NCBI GenBank assembly: GCA_020637985.1 | Contig: JACKJK010000010.1 | Span: 1 to 64,000, forward strand | Direction: 5' to 3' | Length of the DNA stretch: 64,000 nt | Source: Rhodobiaceae bacterium | Lineage (GTDB): Bacteria; Pseudomonadota; Alphaproteobacteria; Rhizobiales; Tepidamorphaceae | Shown: positions 33,472 to 42,000 of the stretch, in pieces | Layout: each line of letters starts with the position of its first letter | How positions within the stretch are numbered: the first letter of the stretch is position 1 | Notes under the pieces: generated by a model | What the model was told of the DNA's origin: nothing | The model's input: the letters and a program-made list of their open reading frames with translations, nothing else | Databases searched by the model: none | Position numbers and translations under genes: made by a program

Positions 33472-33483
33472 GGAAGCTTCCCG

Positions 33484-34494
33484 TCACTTGCCGAAGATCT
33501 CGACGATACGATCGACGATCGGGTCGACGCCGGTGCGGATCGGATCGCAGGCGGGCAAGCCGTATCTGGCACCGAGGTCGGCAATGGTGCGGGCTGCCGT
33601 GTCGTCGTCCAGCGCCTTGGTGTTGATCGCCAGACCGACGCAGCGGATATCCGGATTTGTCAGCCTGCCGGCGGCGATGGTGAGGTCGATGATCTCGGCG
33701 ATGTCGGGGATTGGCGTCTCGACGTTGCGCATCCTGGTGCGTGTCGGCTCGTGGCAGACGACGAAGGCGTCCGGCTGGCTGCCGTGCAGCAGGCCGAGGC
33801 TGACGCCCGCGAAGCTCGGGTGGCACAGCGAGCCCTGGCCCTCCACCACGTCCCAATGGCCGGGTTCGTTGGCGGGCGAAAGCCATTCGGCCGCGCCGGC
33901 GATGAAATCGGCTACGACGGCATCGATGGCGATGCCGCGGCCGGAGATGAAGACGCCGGTCTGCCCGGTGGCGCGGAAGTCGGCGTTCAGGCCGCGCTCG
34001 CGCATGCCGCGTTCCAGCGCCAGCGAGGTGTACTTCTTGCCGACCGAACAGTCGGTACCGACTGTGAGCAGCCGCAGGCCCGGGCGCTTCGTGCCCTTGC
34101 CGGTGGCGAACTTCTGCGTCGAATGGCGTACGTCGAACAGGCTGACGCCGTGCTGGTCGGCGGCGAGCGCGATCTCGGGGATGTCGCGCAGGCGCTGGTG
34201 CAGGCCGGTGGCGATGTCCATGCCAAGCGCGATGGCCGTGACGATGGTCTGCACCCAATGGTCAGGCAATACCCCGCCGGCATTGACGACGCCGACCACG
34301 AGGGTGCGCGCGCCGGCGGCGTGTGCCGCATCCAGCGTCATGTCCGGTATGCCGCAATCGGCCTGGCAGCCGGGCAGGCGCAACTGGCCGAGGCACCACT
34401 CGCGGCGCCAGTCGACGATCCCTTGCGCCGTCTTGGCGGCAAGCTGGTCGGGAACGTCACCGAGAAACAACAGGTAGGGGTGTGCGATTTGCAT
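33484..34494 (-). CDS. dgcN: D-glutamate N-acetyltransferase DgcN (DUF1611)
   Basis: 336-residue DUF1611 protein. The N-terminal domain begins MQIAHPYLLFLGDVPDQLAAK. The C-terminal P-loop-like domain has LLTVGTDCSVGKKYTSLALE, then the conserved FRATGQTGVFISGRGIAID and VVEGQGSLCHPSFAGVSLGL. DgcN is known to acetylate D-glutamate as the first step before DgcA racemises it; the product can then be deacetylated to L-Glu. First gene of the dgcN-dgcA operon, divergent from mlaE. No dgcR-type regulator is visible here. Confidence 0.87.
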   Translation of the reverse strand: MQIAHPYLLFLGDVPDQLAAKTAQGIVDWRREWCLGQLRLPGCQADCGIPDMTLDAAHAAGARTLVVGVVNAGGVLPDHWVQTIVTAIALGMDIATGLHQRLRDIPEIALAADQHGVSLFDVRHSTQKFATGKGTKRPGLRLLTVGTDCSVGKKYTSLALERGMRERGLNADFRATGQTGVFISGRGIAIDAVVADFIAGAAEWLSPANEPGHWDVVEGQGSLCHPSFAGVSLGLLHGSQPDAFVVCHEPTRTRMRNVETPIPDIAEIIDLTIAAGRLTNPDIRCVGLAINTKALDDDTAARTIADLGARYGLPACDPIRTGVDPIVDRIVEIFGK

Positions 34495-34641
34495 TGAGCG
34501 CCTCTTGTGGCGAAGAAACCTTGCCTGATCGGCTCTGGCAGACTACGCCAGTACTGCTGGTGCTGGATACGCCCGGTGATCGCGGGATTGCAAGTGGCGA
34601 TCCCGGCTGCTTTGGCTGAACCGACATCCAGGATTTGGAGC

Positions 34642-35784
34642 GTGGTTGCGGACGTTATCAACAACGGCTACCGGATGGAAACGGGGGACGCGGGCCTGCG
34701 TTTCAAGCCGTTCGGGTCGTGGATCATCCGCAACCTGAGCGAGGTCGAGCGCGCGCTCGGCGACTTCAAGATGCCGGAAAACCGCCTGCCGGTGGTGATC
34801 GACCTCTCCGACATCGAGAAGATCGACGTTGCCGGGGCTTGGCTGATCCATCGCTCGGCGAAGAAATTCGCCGCGGCGAACCATCCGATAACCTTTGAAT
34901 CCGTCGGGCGCGGGGCGCGCATCCTTCTGCACGAGGTGGCCGAATCCGACCGGCCGGCCGAGATCCCGCCGCCCAAACCGTCGACGGCAGCGACGCTGGT
35001 GACGGACACGGGCAAGTCGGTGATCTCGTCGGTTGGCGATGTGCGCCGGCTGGTCGAACTGATCGGGTCGATGGCCATGATCGGCGTCAACATGGTGCGC
35101 CGGCCGGCGACGCTGCGATTCACGCCGATCCTCTATCATCTCGAACAGACGGGCGTGCGGGCGATCCCCATCGTGGCGCTGATCTGTTTCGTCATCGGCG
35201 CCATCATCGCGCAGCAATCGATCTACCAGCTGCGCGACTTCGGCGCCGAGCAGATGGCGGTGAACTTCATCGGCATCGTAGTGCTGCGCGAGCTTGGCGT
35301 GCTGCTGACGGCAATCATGGTGGCCGGGCGCTCCGGCAGCGCGTTCACCGCCGAGGTTGGCGCGATGAAGATGCGCGAGGAAATCGACGCGGTGCGCACG
35401 CTGGCGCTCGATCCGATCGAGGTCATCATCGTGCCGCGGCTGACTGCGCTGGTGATCGCGGTGCCGCTGCTGACCTTCATTGGCGACATGTCGGCGATGA
35501 CGGCGGCGGCGATCGTCTCGTTCTTCTACGGCGGGGTGCCGATCGACCTGTTCATCGAACGACTACGCGACCAGGTCGAACTGCTGAATTTCACCCGCGG
35601 CATCATCAAGGCGCCGTTCATGGCGATCGTCATCGGGCTCGTCGCGGTGATCGAGGGCCTCCAGGTCGAGGGAAGCACGGACTCGCTTGGCCGGCGGACA
35701 ACGTCCTCGGTGGTGAAATCGATCTTCCTGGTGATCGTGATCGACGGCCTGTTCGTCCTCTATTACGCCATGGTTGACGGGTAG
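34642..35784 (+). CDS. mlaE: MlaE-type lipid ABC permease with N-terminal STAS-like domain
   Basis: 380 residues. An N-terminal STAS-like part (about 10-110, including VVIDLSDIEKIDVAGAWLI) is fused to the MlaE permease domain of about six helices, with IIAQQSIYQLRDFGAEQ and VAGRSGSAFTAEVGAMKM. MlaE is the inner-membrane permease of the Mla system that moves phospholipids between inner and outer membranes; the fused STAS part replaces the separate MlaB. The start is uncertain: GTG at 34642 or ATG at 34675; the frame is open from 34507 but that extension is not domain-like. First gene of mlaE-mlaF-mlaD. Confidence 0.9.
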   Translation: MVADVINNGYRMETGDAGLRFKPFGSWIIRNLSEVERALGDFKMPENRLPVVIDLSDIEKIDVAGAWLIHRSAKKFAAANHPITFESVGRGARILLHEVAESDRPAEIPPPKPSTAATLVTDTGKSVISSVGDVRRLVELIGSMAMIGVNMVRRPATLRFTPILYHLEQTGVRAIPIVALICFVIGAIIAQQSIYQLRDFGAEQMAVNFIGIVVLRELGVLLTAIMVAGRSGSAFTAEVGAMKMREEIDAVRTLALDPIEVIIVPRLTALVIAVPLLTFIGDMSAMTAAAIVSFFYGGVPIDLFIERLRDQVELLNFTRGIIKAPFMAIVIGLVAVIEGLQVEGSTDSLGRRTTSSVVKSIFLVIVIDGLFVLYYAMVDG

Positions 35785-35793
35785 GGGCTGGCC

Positions 35794-36609
35794 ATGGCGA
35801 TCAATCCGCGCGCGATCAAGACGACGGGGTACCTGCTGGAGGCCGAGGGCCTATCCGTGGGATTTGGAGCGACCAACATCATCGAAAACCTCGACATCCA
35901 GCTCAAGCGCAGCGAGATTCTCGGGGTGGTCGGCCCGTCGGGAACGGGCAAGTCCGTCCTGATGCGCGCGCTGATCGGCCTGCTGCCGCGGCGAGCGGGA
36001 ACGATCCGCTATTTCGGCCGCGACATCGACAAGCTCAGCTTGTCGGCTCGCCGCAAGGTCGAGCGGCGCTGGGGCGTGCTGTTCCAGCACGGGGCGCTGT
36101 TTTCCTCGCTGACGGTGAGGGAAAACGTACAGGTGCCGATGCGCGAGCACATGAAGATCTCGCAGTCGTTGATGGACGAGCTGGCCGAACTGACGATCTC
36201 GATGGTGGGCCTTGCGCCGAACGCCAGCGCCAAGCTGCCGTCGGAGCTTTCCGGCGGCATGATCAAGCGCGCAGCACTGGCGCGGGCGCTGGCCCTCAAC
36301 CCCGACATCCTGTTCCTCGACGAGCCGACATCCGGGCTCGATCCGGTCGGCGCGGCGGAGTTTGACGAATTGATTACCAGCCTGAAGGAGACTTTGGGCC
36401 TGAGCGTATTCATGGTAACCCATGACCTCGGCAGTCTGTACCGGGCGTGCACGCGCATCGCGGTGCTCGGCGGCAAGAAGGTCATGGTCGAGGGCGAACT
36501 CGACGAGATCCTGGCGTTCGACGATCCGTGGGTGCAGTCGTACTTCCATGGCCACCGCGCACAGACGGCGCAGATCCAGCAGGCCGAGCAGAACAAGGTC
36601 CACGTGTGA
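35794..36609 (+). CDS. mlaF: MlaF-type ABC ATPase
   Basis: 271-residue cytosolic ATPase. Walker A GPSGTGKSVLMRA, Q-loop in VLFQHGALFSSLTVREN, ABC signature SELSGGMIKRAALARAL, Walker B ILFLDEPTSGLDPVG and switch His in FMVTHDLGSLY. It powers the MlaE permease. Nine bp after mlaE, and its stop overlaps the mlaD start by one base (TGATG), so the three are translationally linked. Confidence 0.95.
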   Translation: MAINPRAIKTTGYLLEAEGLSVGFGATNIIENLDIQLKRSEILGVVGPSGTGKSVLMRALIGLLPRRAGTIRYFGRDIDKLSLSARRKVERRWGVLFQHGALFSSLTVRENVQVPMREHMKISQSLMDELAELTISMVGLAPNASAKLPSELSGGMIKRAALARALALNPDILFLDEPTSGLDPVGAAEFDELITSLKETLGLSVFMVTHDLGSLYRACTRIAVLGGKKVMVEGELDEILAFDDPWVQSYFHGHRAQTAQIQQAEQNKVHV

Positions 36610-37835
36610 TGGAAACCAGAGCAAGCCCCTTCGTTGTCGGCCTGTTCACGCTGGGAACGCTGTTTGCGACGCTGGCGTTCACCTATTGGTATTCGCGCTT
36701 CGGCGAGACGGGCCCGACACAGGACTATCGTGTCGTGTTCTCCGACGAGGTGACCGGGCTTGGCGTCGGGGCGCCGGTGCTGTTCAACGGCATCAAGGTC
36801 GGCGCGGTGCGCAAGATGAGCCTCGCGCCCGACGACCCGACGCAGATCATCGCCGAGATCGAGGTGGATTCCGACACGCCGGTTCGGGTCGACACGCGGG
36901 CGCAGATCCAGAGCCAGGGCTTCACCGGCGTTCCCTTCGTGCAGCTGATCAGCGGGCGGCCGGATTCGCCTGAACTTACGCAGGCGTGGGGCGGCGAGGA
37001 CGCGCCGATCATCTACGCCGACGCCTCGACCGTGCAGAGCATCATCGACCGGGCGCAAAGCCTGATGGTCAAGCTCGACACGGCCGTGACCCGCGTCGAC
37101 GACATTCTCGCCGGCAACCAGTCGGGCATCAACAATTCGATCCGCAACATCGAGAAGTTCTCCGCCGCGCTTGCCGACCGGTCCGAAACCATCGGCTCAT
37201 TCATGGATGACGCGGCAGCCGTGGCGCGCCGGCTCAATGCGCTGGGTGCGAAACTCGAGTCCCTGTCGACATCTCTGCAGGAACGCCTCGACGTGATCAG
37301 TCCGGATTCGGTGCGCGAGACGGTCGAGAACGTGCGCAAGTTCACCACGGGCCTTGCGGACAACACCGACGAGCTCAAGTCCTTCATCGCCGACGCCAGC
37401 AAGGCGGCCAAGCAGCTTGCCGCGATCGCCGACAAGATCGATCCCGCGGCGATCGAGGAGAGCGTCAACAACATCCGTTCGTTCACCAGTTCGCTGGGCG
37501 GGCGCGAGGAGCAGGTCGCGAAGTTCTTCGACGACGCGGCGGCGGTGGCCGCGCAATTCCGCGAGACCGCCAAGCGGATCGACGGCATCGTGTCCGGCTT
37601 CTCCGAAAGCGAGGGCGGCAGCCTGATCACGGAAGTCACGGCGGCGGCTAAGTCGTTCAAGCGGCTGTCCGATCAGCTTGCCGGCAAGGGCATGCGCGAC
37701 CTGGAGGCGCTGGTCAGCGACGGTCGCCGGACGCTCGCCAACATCGACCGGGTGATGAACGAGGTGCAGCGCAACCCGACCCGGCTTTTGACGGGGCAGT
37801 CGCCGGTGCGCGAGACGAGTGGCAATCGGCGTTGA
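36609..37835 (+). CDS. mlaD: MlaD/MCE-family lipid-binding protein
   Basis: 408 residues. An N-terminal anchor (ASPFVVGLFTLGTLFATLAF) is followed by one MCE domain (about 40-120, with DEVTGLGVGAPVLFNGIKVG and IQSQGFTGVPFVQLISG), then a long helical coiled-coil region to the end, much longer than E. coli MlaD (about 180 residues). MCE proteins form hexameric rings that pass lipid through the periplasm; the extended helices may build a tube towards the outer membrane, as in PqiB/LetB-like proteins. That is inference from length. Confidence 0.93.
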   Translation: METRASPFVVGLFTLGTLFATLAFTYWYSRFGETGPTQDYRVVFSDEVTGLGVGAPVLFNGIKVGAVRKMSLAPDDPTQIIAEIEVDSDTPVRVDTRAQIQSQGFTGVPFVQLISGRPDSPELTQAWGGEDAPIIYADASTVQSIIDRAQSLMVKLDTAVTRVDDILAGNQSGINNSIRNIEKFSAALADRSETIGSFMDDAAAVARRLNALGAKLESLSTSLQERLDVISPDSVRETVENVRKFTTGLADNTDELKSFIADASKAAKQLAAIADKIDPAAIEESVNNIRSFTSSLGGREEQVAKFFDDAAAVAAQFRETAKRIDGIVSGFSESEGGSLITEVTAAAKSFKRLSDQLAGKGMRDLEALVSDGRRTLANIDRVMNEVQRNPTRLLTGQSPVRETSGNRR

Positions 37836-37907
37836 CTCAGTGCGCCGGGCAAGGTCTAACATGCCGCCAACAGGTCCGTAGAGCGGCGGCGGTTCGGGGG
37901 GCGTAGG

Positions 37908-38501
37908 ATGAGTGGAATCAGGAGCATCGGCGTTGTCGCCGCCTGCTTGCTGCTTTCGGCTTGCGCGCTCGCCAAGCCGCCTGGCCCCGTGCCCGAGACC
38001 TATGACCTGACGGCACCGACAGAGTTTTCCGGCCGCGTCGGTGGCACGCGGGCCCAGCTTCTCATCGCCAATCCGACGTCCGTCAGCGTGCTTGACACGG
38101 AGCGCATCGTGCTACGGCCCGATCCGACCGTGGTCACCTATCTCAAGGGCGCGCAGTGGACCGACAAGCTGCCCAAGCTGGTGCAGAGCCGGCTGGTGGA
38201 GGCTTTCGAGAACACCGGCCGCATCCGCGCCGTCGGGCGTCCCGGCGAGGGACTGCTGATCGACTACCAGCTGGTGATCGACATTCGGGCCTTCGAGGTC
38301 GATACGTCCGCCGGGCTGACGCGTGTCGTCTTCTCGCTGAAGCTGATGAACGACCGCAATGGCCGCGTGCTGGCCAGCCGGCAGGTTGGAGGCCAGGCGT
38401 CCGTTTCCAGCTCGGACAAGGATGAGCTGGTGCTGGCGCTGGACGCGGCTTCGCGCGCGGCAATGGATCAGGCCGTTCGCTGGACGCTGGCGAAAATCTG
38501 A
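37908..38501 (+). CDS. ABC-type transport auxiliary lipoprotein
   Basis: 197 residues. Lipoprotein signal with lipobox LLLSACALA, then a domain (about 35-195) of the ABC_trans_aux family, including RIVLRPDPTVVTYLKGAQW and LPKLVQSRLVEAFENTGRI. These lipoproteins accompany Mla/PqiB-like MCE systems and probably sit in the outer membrane as the distal docking part. It starts 72 bp after mlaD, in the same direction. The GGAT bases before ATG are a weak ribosome site. Confidence 0.88.
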   Translation: MSGIRSIGVVAACLLLSACALAKPPGPVPETYDLTAPTEFSGRVGGTRAQLLIANPTSVSVLDTERIVLRPDPTVVTYLKGAQWTDKLPKLVQSRLVEAFENTGRIRAVGRPGEGLLIDYQLVIDIRAFEVDTSAGLTRVVFSLKLMNDRNGRVLASRQVGGQASVSSSDKDELVLALDAASRAAMDQAVRWTLAKI

Positions 38502-38568
38502 TCCCTGATCGTTTGCAGAGCCGGAGGGCCTGTCCGGCGACGGGAAGTCACCCCGTTGGCCGTTGCGT

Positions 38569-38768
38569 GGCCGTCAGGCAATCAGCTTGAGAGTTGACAC
38601 AGGAGGCCGCTCTACGGACTGAAGCCGGATCCATAAGTCCGGTCGTCCGTGGGTCCGGTGAAGAACCGCTTTCCGGCCCCTAGGGGCGGGCGCCAGCCTC
38701 CCGTCCGCATGATATTGCCGCCGGGGCGCGAAGTGAAGCCACCTCGACACCGCTGCCCGAACGGCTGA
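38569..38768 (-). ncRNA. ssrS: probable 6S RNA (ssrS)
   Basis: About 200 nt on the minus strand resemble the plan of 6S RNA. Near the 5' side is GCGGTGTCGAGGTGGC, then CCGGCGGCAATATCATGCGG, which parallels the E. coli stretch GCCGATATTTCATACC. A central hairpin-rich part and a small hairpin (CCGGACTTATGGATCCGG) follow. The run CTTCAGTCCGTAGAGCGGC parallels the E. coli 3' part (TTACAGCCTGCGGCGGC). The two ends can pair in an irregular closing stem (GCCGT with ACGGC, GGCA with TGCC, CAGC with GCTG). 6S RNA sequesters sigma-70 RNA polymerase in stationary phase. Recognised by resemblance only; a covariance search would decide. No clear promoter found. Confidence 0.6.
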
Positions 38769-38915
38769 CCGACGACGGCGGTGCGGCTGTTGGCGCGCAT
38801 GCAATCGTGCGCATGTTGTCGAGGGACTTGCAGCGCCGGGAGCGTGACAGGGGCGGGGACGATCCGGCGTCGCGGCCGGTGCTTCAAGGTCCGGGATCGA
38901 TGCCCACGAAACGGA

Positions 38916-38949
38916 AGAAGCCGCACCGGCAATTGCCGGTGCGGCTTCT
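38916..38949. terminator. perfect 34-bp palindrome, likely terminator of the GPR gene
   Basis: A 15-bp-plus stem with AATT at the centre, identical on both strands, lies 66 bp past the stop of the giant GPR gene (minus strand). The flanks are only short T/C-rich runs, so it could be a strong stem-loop terminator, an mRNA-stabilising end, or, as DNA, a binding site. Confidence 0.6.
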
Positions 38950-39014
38950 GTCGCCTGTGTCGCGGCGGATGGCCAGACGGCGCTTCCGCTTCTGTCCGAC
39001 GCCTTGCTTCGTTC

Positions 39015-42000
39015 CTATGCCGTACGGCCGGTCACCTCGGCCAGCATGGCGAAGACCTTGCTGGGTTCGGAGGTGAGGTACATCTGGCGCATGGTGCCGT
39101 CGCGGTCCTGAGCAGCGATCTCGCTCAGCAATCCCTCGAACTCGTCCATGTAGCGGTCGACGGCCGAGCGCAGGTCATGGTCGGCCGGATACTTGCGGCG
39201 CAACTCGTCCATGACGCCGTTGTCGCGGCGGGCATAGAGCCGGCGCACGAAGATGTCCCGGTCGCCGCGGCGATAGCGTTCGTAGAGCTCGGCATAGGAG
39301 CCGTCGTTGAGCGCGCGAACGATGTCGACCGCGGTTGCGTTCAGGGTTTCCAGGATATGTGCCGGATTGCGCGGCGCGGCCGTCGGGCTGGCACGCTCCT
39401 CGTTGTGCAGGCGGCTGAGCGCATCGGAGAGCGAGCGGCGCGTGCCGCCGGCGTCCGCCCGCTGCTGGCGGGGCGCGGGCTGCGGGGCGACGGCCGGGCG
39501 GCGCGGCTCGGCAGCGACGCGCGGTTCGGGGGCACGTGCAGGGGCAGCTTCGCGGATCGCGGCGTATTCGCGGCTGGCGGCGGGCGCGCGCGGCGCCGGG
39601 GCGGCTTCGCGCACCGGCTGGCGCGCAGGCCGGTCAGACATCGCGGGCGTTGCCATGGTCCGCTGCGGCGGCGTTGCCACGTCGAGGTTGCGGCCATGGC
39701 GCGTGACGATATCCGACAGCTCGTTGAGCGCCTTGACCTGGTCGGAGACGGCGCGGCGCATGGCAATCGTGTTGTCCTGCACCTCGCGTGGCATGTCCAT
39801 GGCGCCGCGCTGGATCTCGCCGCGGGTGAGCTCGAGTTCCTCGATCATCTGGCGCGCGGTCTTGCGCATGGCCTCGCCGGACTCGGCAAGGCGCGCGGAT
39901 GCTGCCTCGATGAGGTCGGAAATCTGGCGGCTGGTCTCGTCGAAGTTGTCGCGGATCGCAGTGCCGGCGCGGCCAGTCTCGCGGTCTGCAAGCTCGCGCA
40001 GGCCTTCAAGGTGCGCGCTGACGGTGTCGACAGAGCCGTCGGCGACCGATGCGAGCGCCTTCTGGATTTCCTCGGCGGAGGAACGGACGCGCTCCAGTTG
40101 CTCGACCACCGAGTCGGCGGACGACAGGGTGCGCTCGGAAATCGAGGCGGCAACCTCGTCGCTGGCGCGGCGCAGGACCTCGATCTCGCGCTGCGCCTGC
40201 TGCACCGAGGCGGTTGCCCGGTCGCCGACGCTGCTTGCCACTTCCTCGGCGGTCTCCTGCAAGGTGGCGATTTCGGCCAGCAGGCGATCATTGGCGGCCT
40301 TGGCGCGCTCGCCGACGAGATCGGAGACGGAGGCAGCCGTCTCCTGCAGGGAGGTGATTTCCCCGAGCAGGCGGTCGCTTGCGATGCGCGCGCGATCCGA
40401 AACGTTGTCGGCGATCGCGCCGGCGGCACGTTCCATGGCGGCGATCTCGCCGGCAACACGGTCGCTGGCCTCGCGGGCGCTTTCGCCGATGCGGTCGGCG
40501 ATGGCGCTGGCTGCCTGCTCGATGGCGGCAAACTCGCCGGATACCCGGTCGCCGGCCTGTTGAGCGCTGTCGCCGATGCGGCTGGAGAGCGAGGCAGCTG
40601 CCTGCTCAATTGCGGAAAATTCTCCGGAGACCTGGCCGCTGGCTTCGCGCAGGCTTTCGCCGATGCGGCCAGAAAGCGAAGCGGCCGCCTCTTCCATCGC
40701 CGCAATCTCGGCCGCGATGCGGTCAGCAGCCTCGCGTGCCCGTTCGCTGACGTTGTCGGACGCCGAGCCTGCGACATCCTCGACCGAGGCTATCTCGGCG
40801 GCGAGGCGTTCGCGGGCCTCCTTGATGGCCTTGGCGATCCGCTCGGCGACGATGTTGGCGGTGCCTTCCATCGCGGCCATCTCGGCGGCGACATTGCCGC
40901 CGGCTTCCTTGGCCACATCGGCGATGCGCGAAGAAAGAGTGCCGGCGCTGCTGTCCATTTCGGACAGCTCGGCAATGACGCGGCTGACGGCTTCCTTGGC
41001 GGCCTCGGCGACCCGGTTGCCGACCGTATCGGCGGCTTCCTGCATCGTCGTCATCTCGGCGAAGACGCGGTCGCTGGTCGACTTGGCGATGTTCTCGACG
41101 CCGGAGGAGGCGGACTTCGCGGCCTCTTGGATGGCGACGAGATGCTCGCGCAGGGATTCGCCCGCGGTCTGGGTCGTGCTCGCAAAGCGTTCCGTGACCG
41201 TGCCTGCCGCGACTTCCATCTGTTCAAGCTGTTCGCGCAGCCGATTGCTCGCGGCCTCGGTCAGCCCGGCGAAGCGTTCGGTGATCTTGCCGGCGGCCGT
41301 CTCCATGCTTTCCAGGTTCGACACCAGTTGCTCGGCTGCCGTGCGCGATGCGTCGGCGAAACGATCCGAGACCGTGCCGGCCTGCGATTCCATGCGCGCG
41401 ATCTGCTCGAGGACCTGTTCGCTGGCGACCTTTGCCTTGTCGCCGACAAAGCCGGCCGTGGCTTCCGTCTGCTGGCGCACCTGCTCAAGGCGGTCGAGGG
41501 CGTTCTGCGCGGATTCGGCCGCGTTCTTGCCAAGCGATTCGCCGATGTCGCGGGCGCGCGATTCGGCAGCGGTAAGGGCGTCCTCGACGAGGCTCTTGTA
41601 GGTCTGCATGATCTCGTCGACGTCGCGGGCCGTGCCGTTGACGGAGGCGACGAGTGCCTCCAGCTTCTCGCGCCGCTCGTCGATGTTGATGTCGATCTGC
41701 GAGCCTGAGTCGGTGAGCTGGATGATGGTCTTTTCCAGCGCCGCACGCTGGGTGTCGAAGTGCACGCCGAGCTCGGAGAGGTCCGACAGCATCTTCGACG
41801 TCGTCGTTTCCAGCAAGGAAACCTGAGACTCGATGCGCCGGTTGGAGCTTTCGCCGACTTCCATGGCCGCGTCCAGCGCGGTGCGGAACTGGCTGACCTG
41901 CTCGGTGAGGTTGGTCTCGATGTTGGCCAGGTTGTGGCTGGCGCCCGAGAGCAGCTCGCGCAGCACCGTGTTGGACTGGGTCAGGCGCTCGAAGATCGAT

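Larger units (their letters stand above)
38502..39014. other. 513-bp intergenic region with RNA-like structure
   Basis: No convincing gene is encoded on either strand. The stretch holds several GC hairpins (38521-38537; around 38540-38556), the 6S RNA candidate at 38569-38768, and a perfect 34-bp palindrome at 38916-38949. A TTGACA at 38594-38599 on the + strand has no matching -10. Confidence 0.7.

Noticed and set aside
38594..38599. TTGACA on the + strand in the intergenic region as a promoter
   Set aside because: No acceptable -10 at 16-19 bp, and it falls inside the 6S RNA candidate on the opposite strand.
39993..41471. regular 87-bp spacing considered as a CRISPR-like or satellite DNA array
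   Set aside because: The spacing is a protein-level repeat in one reading frame; DNA units are too different and there are no conserved repeats with spacers.
38781..41708. 975-codon open frame on the + strand, antisense to the GPR gene
   Set aside because: It lacks protein-like composition (Arg/Gly/Ala-rich, no domain) and mirrors the repeats of the true gene; high GC keeps the antisense frame open.
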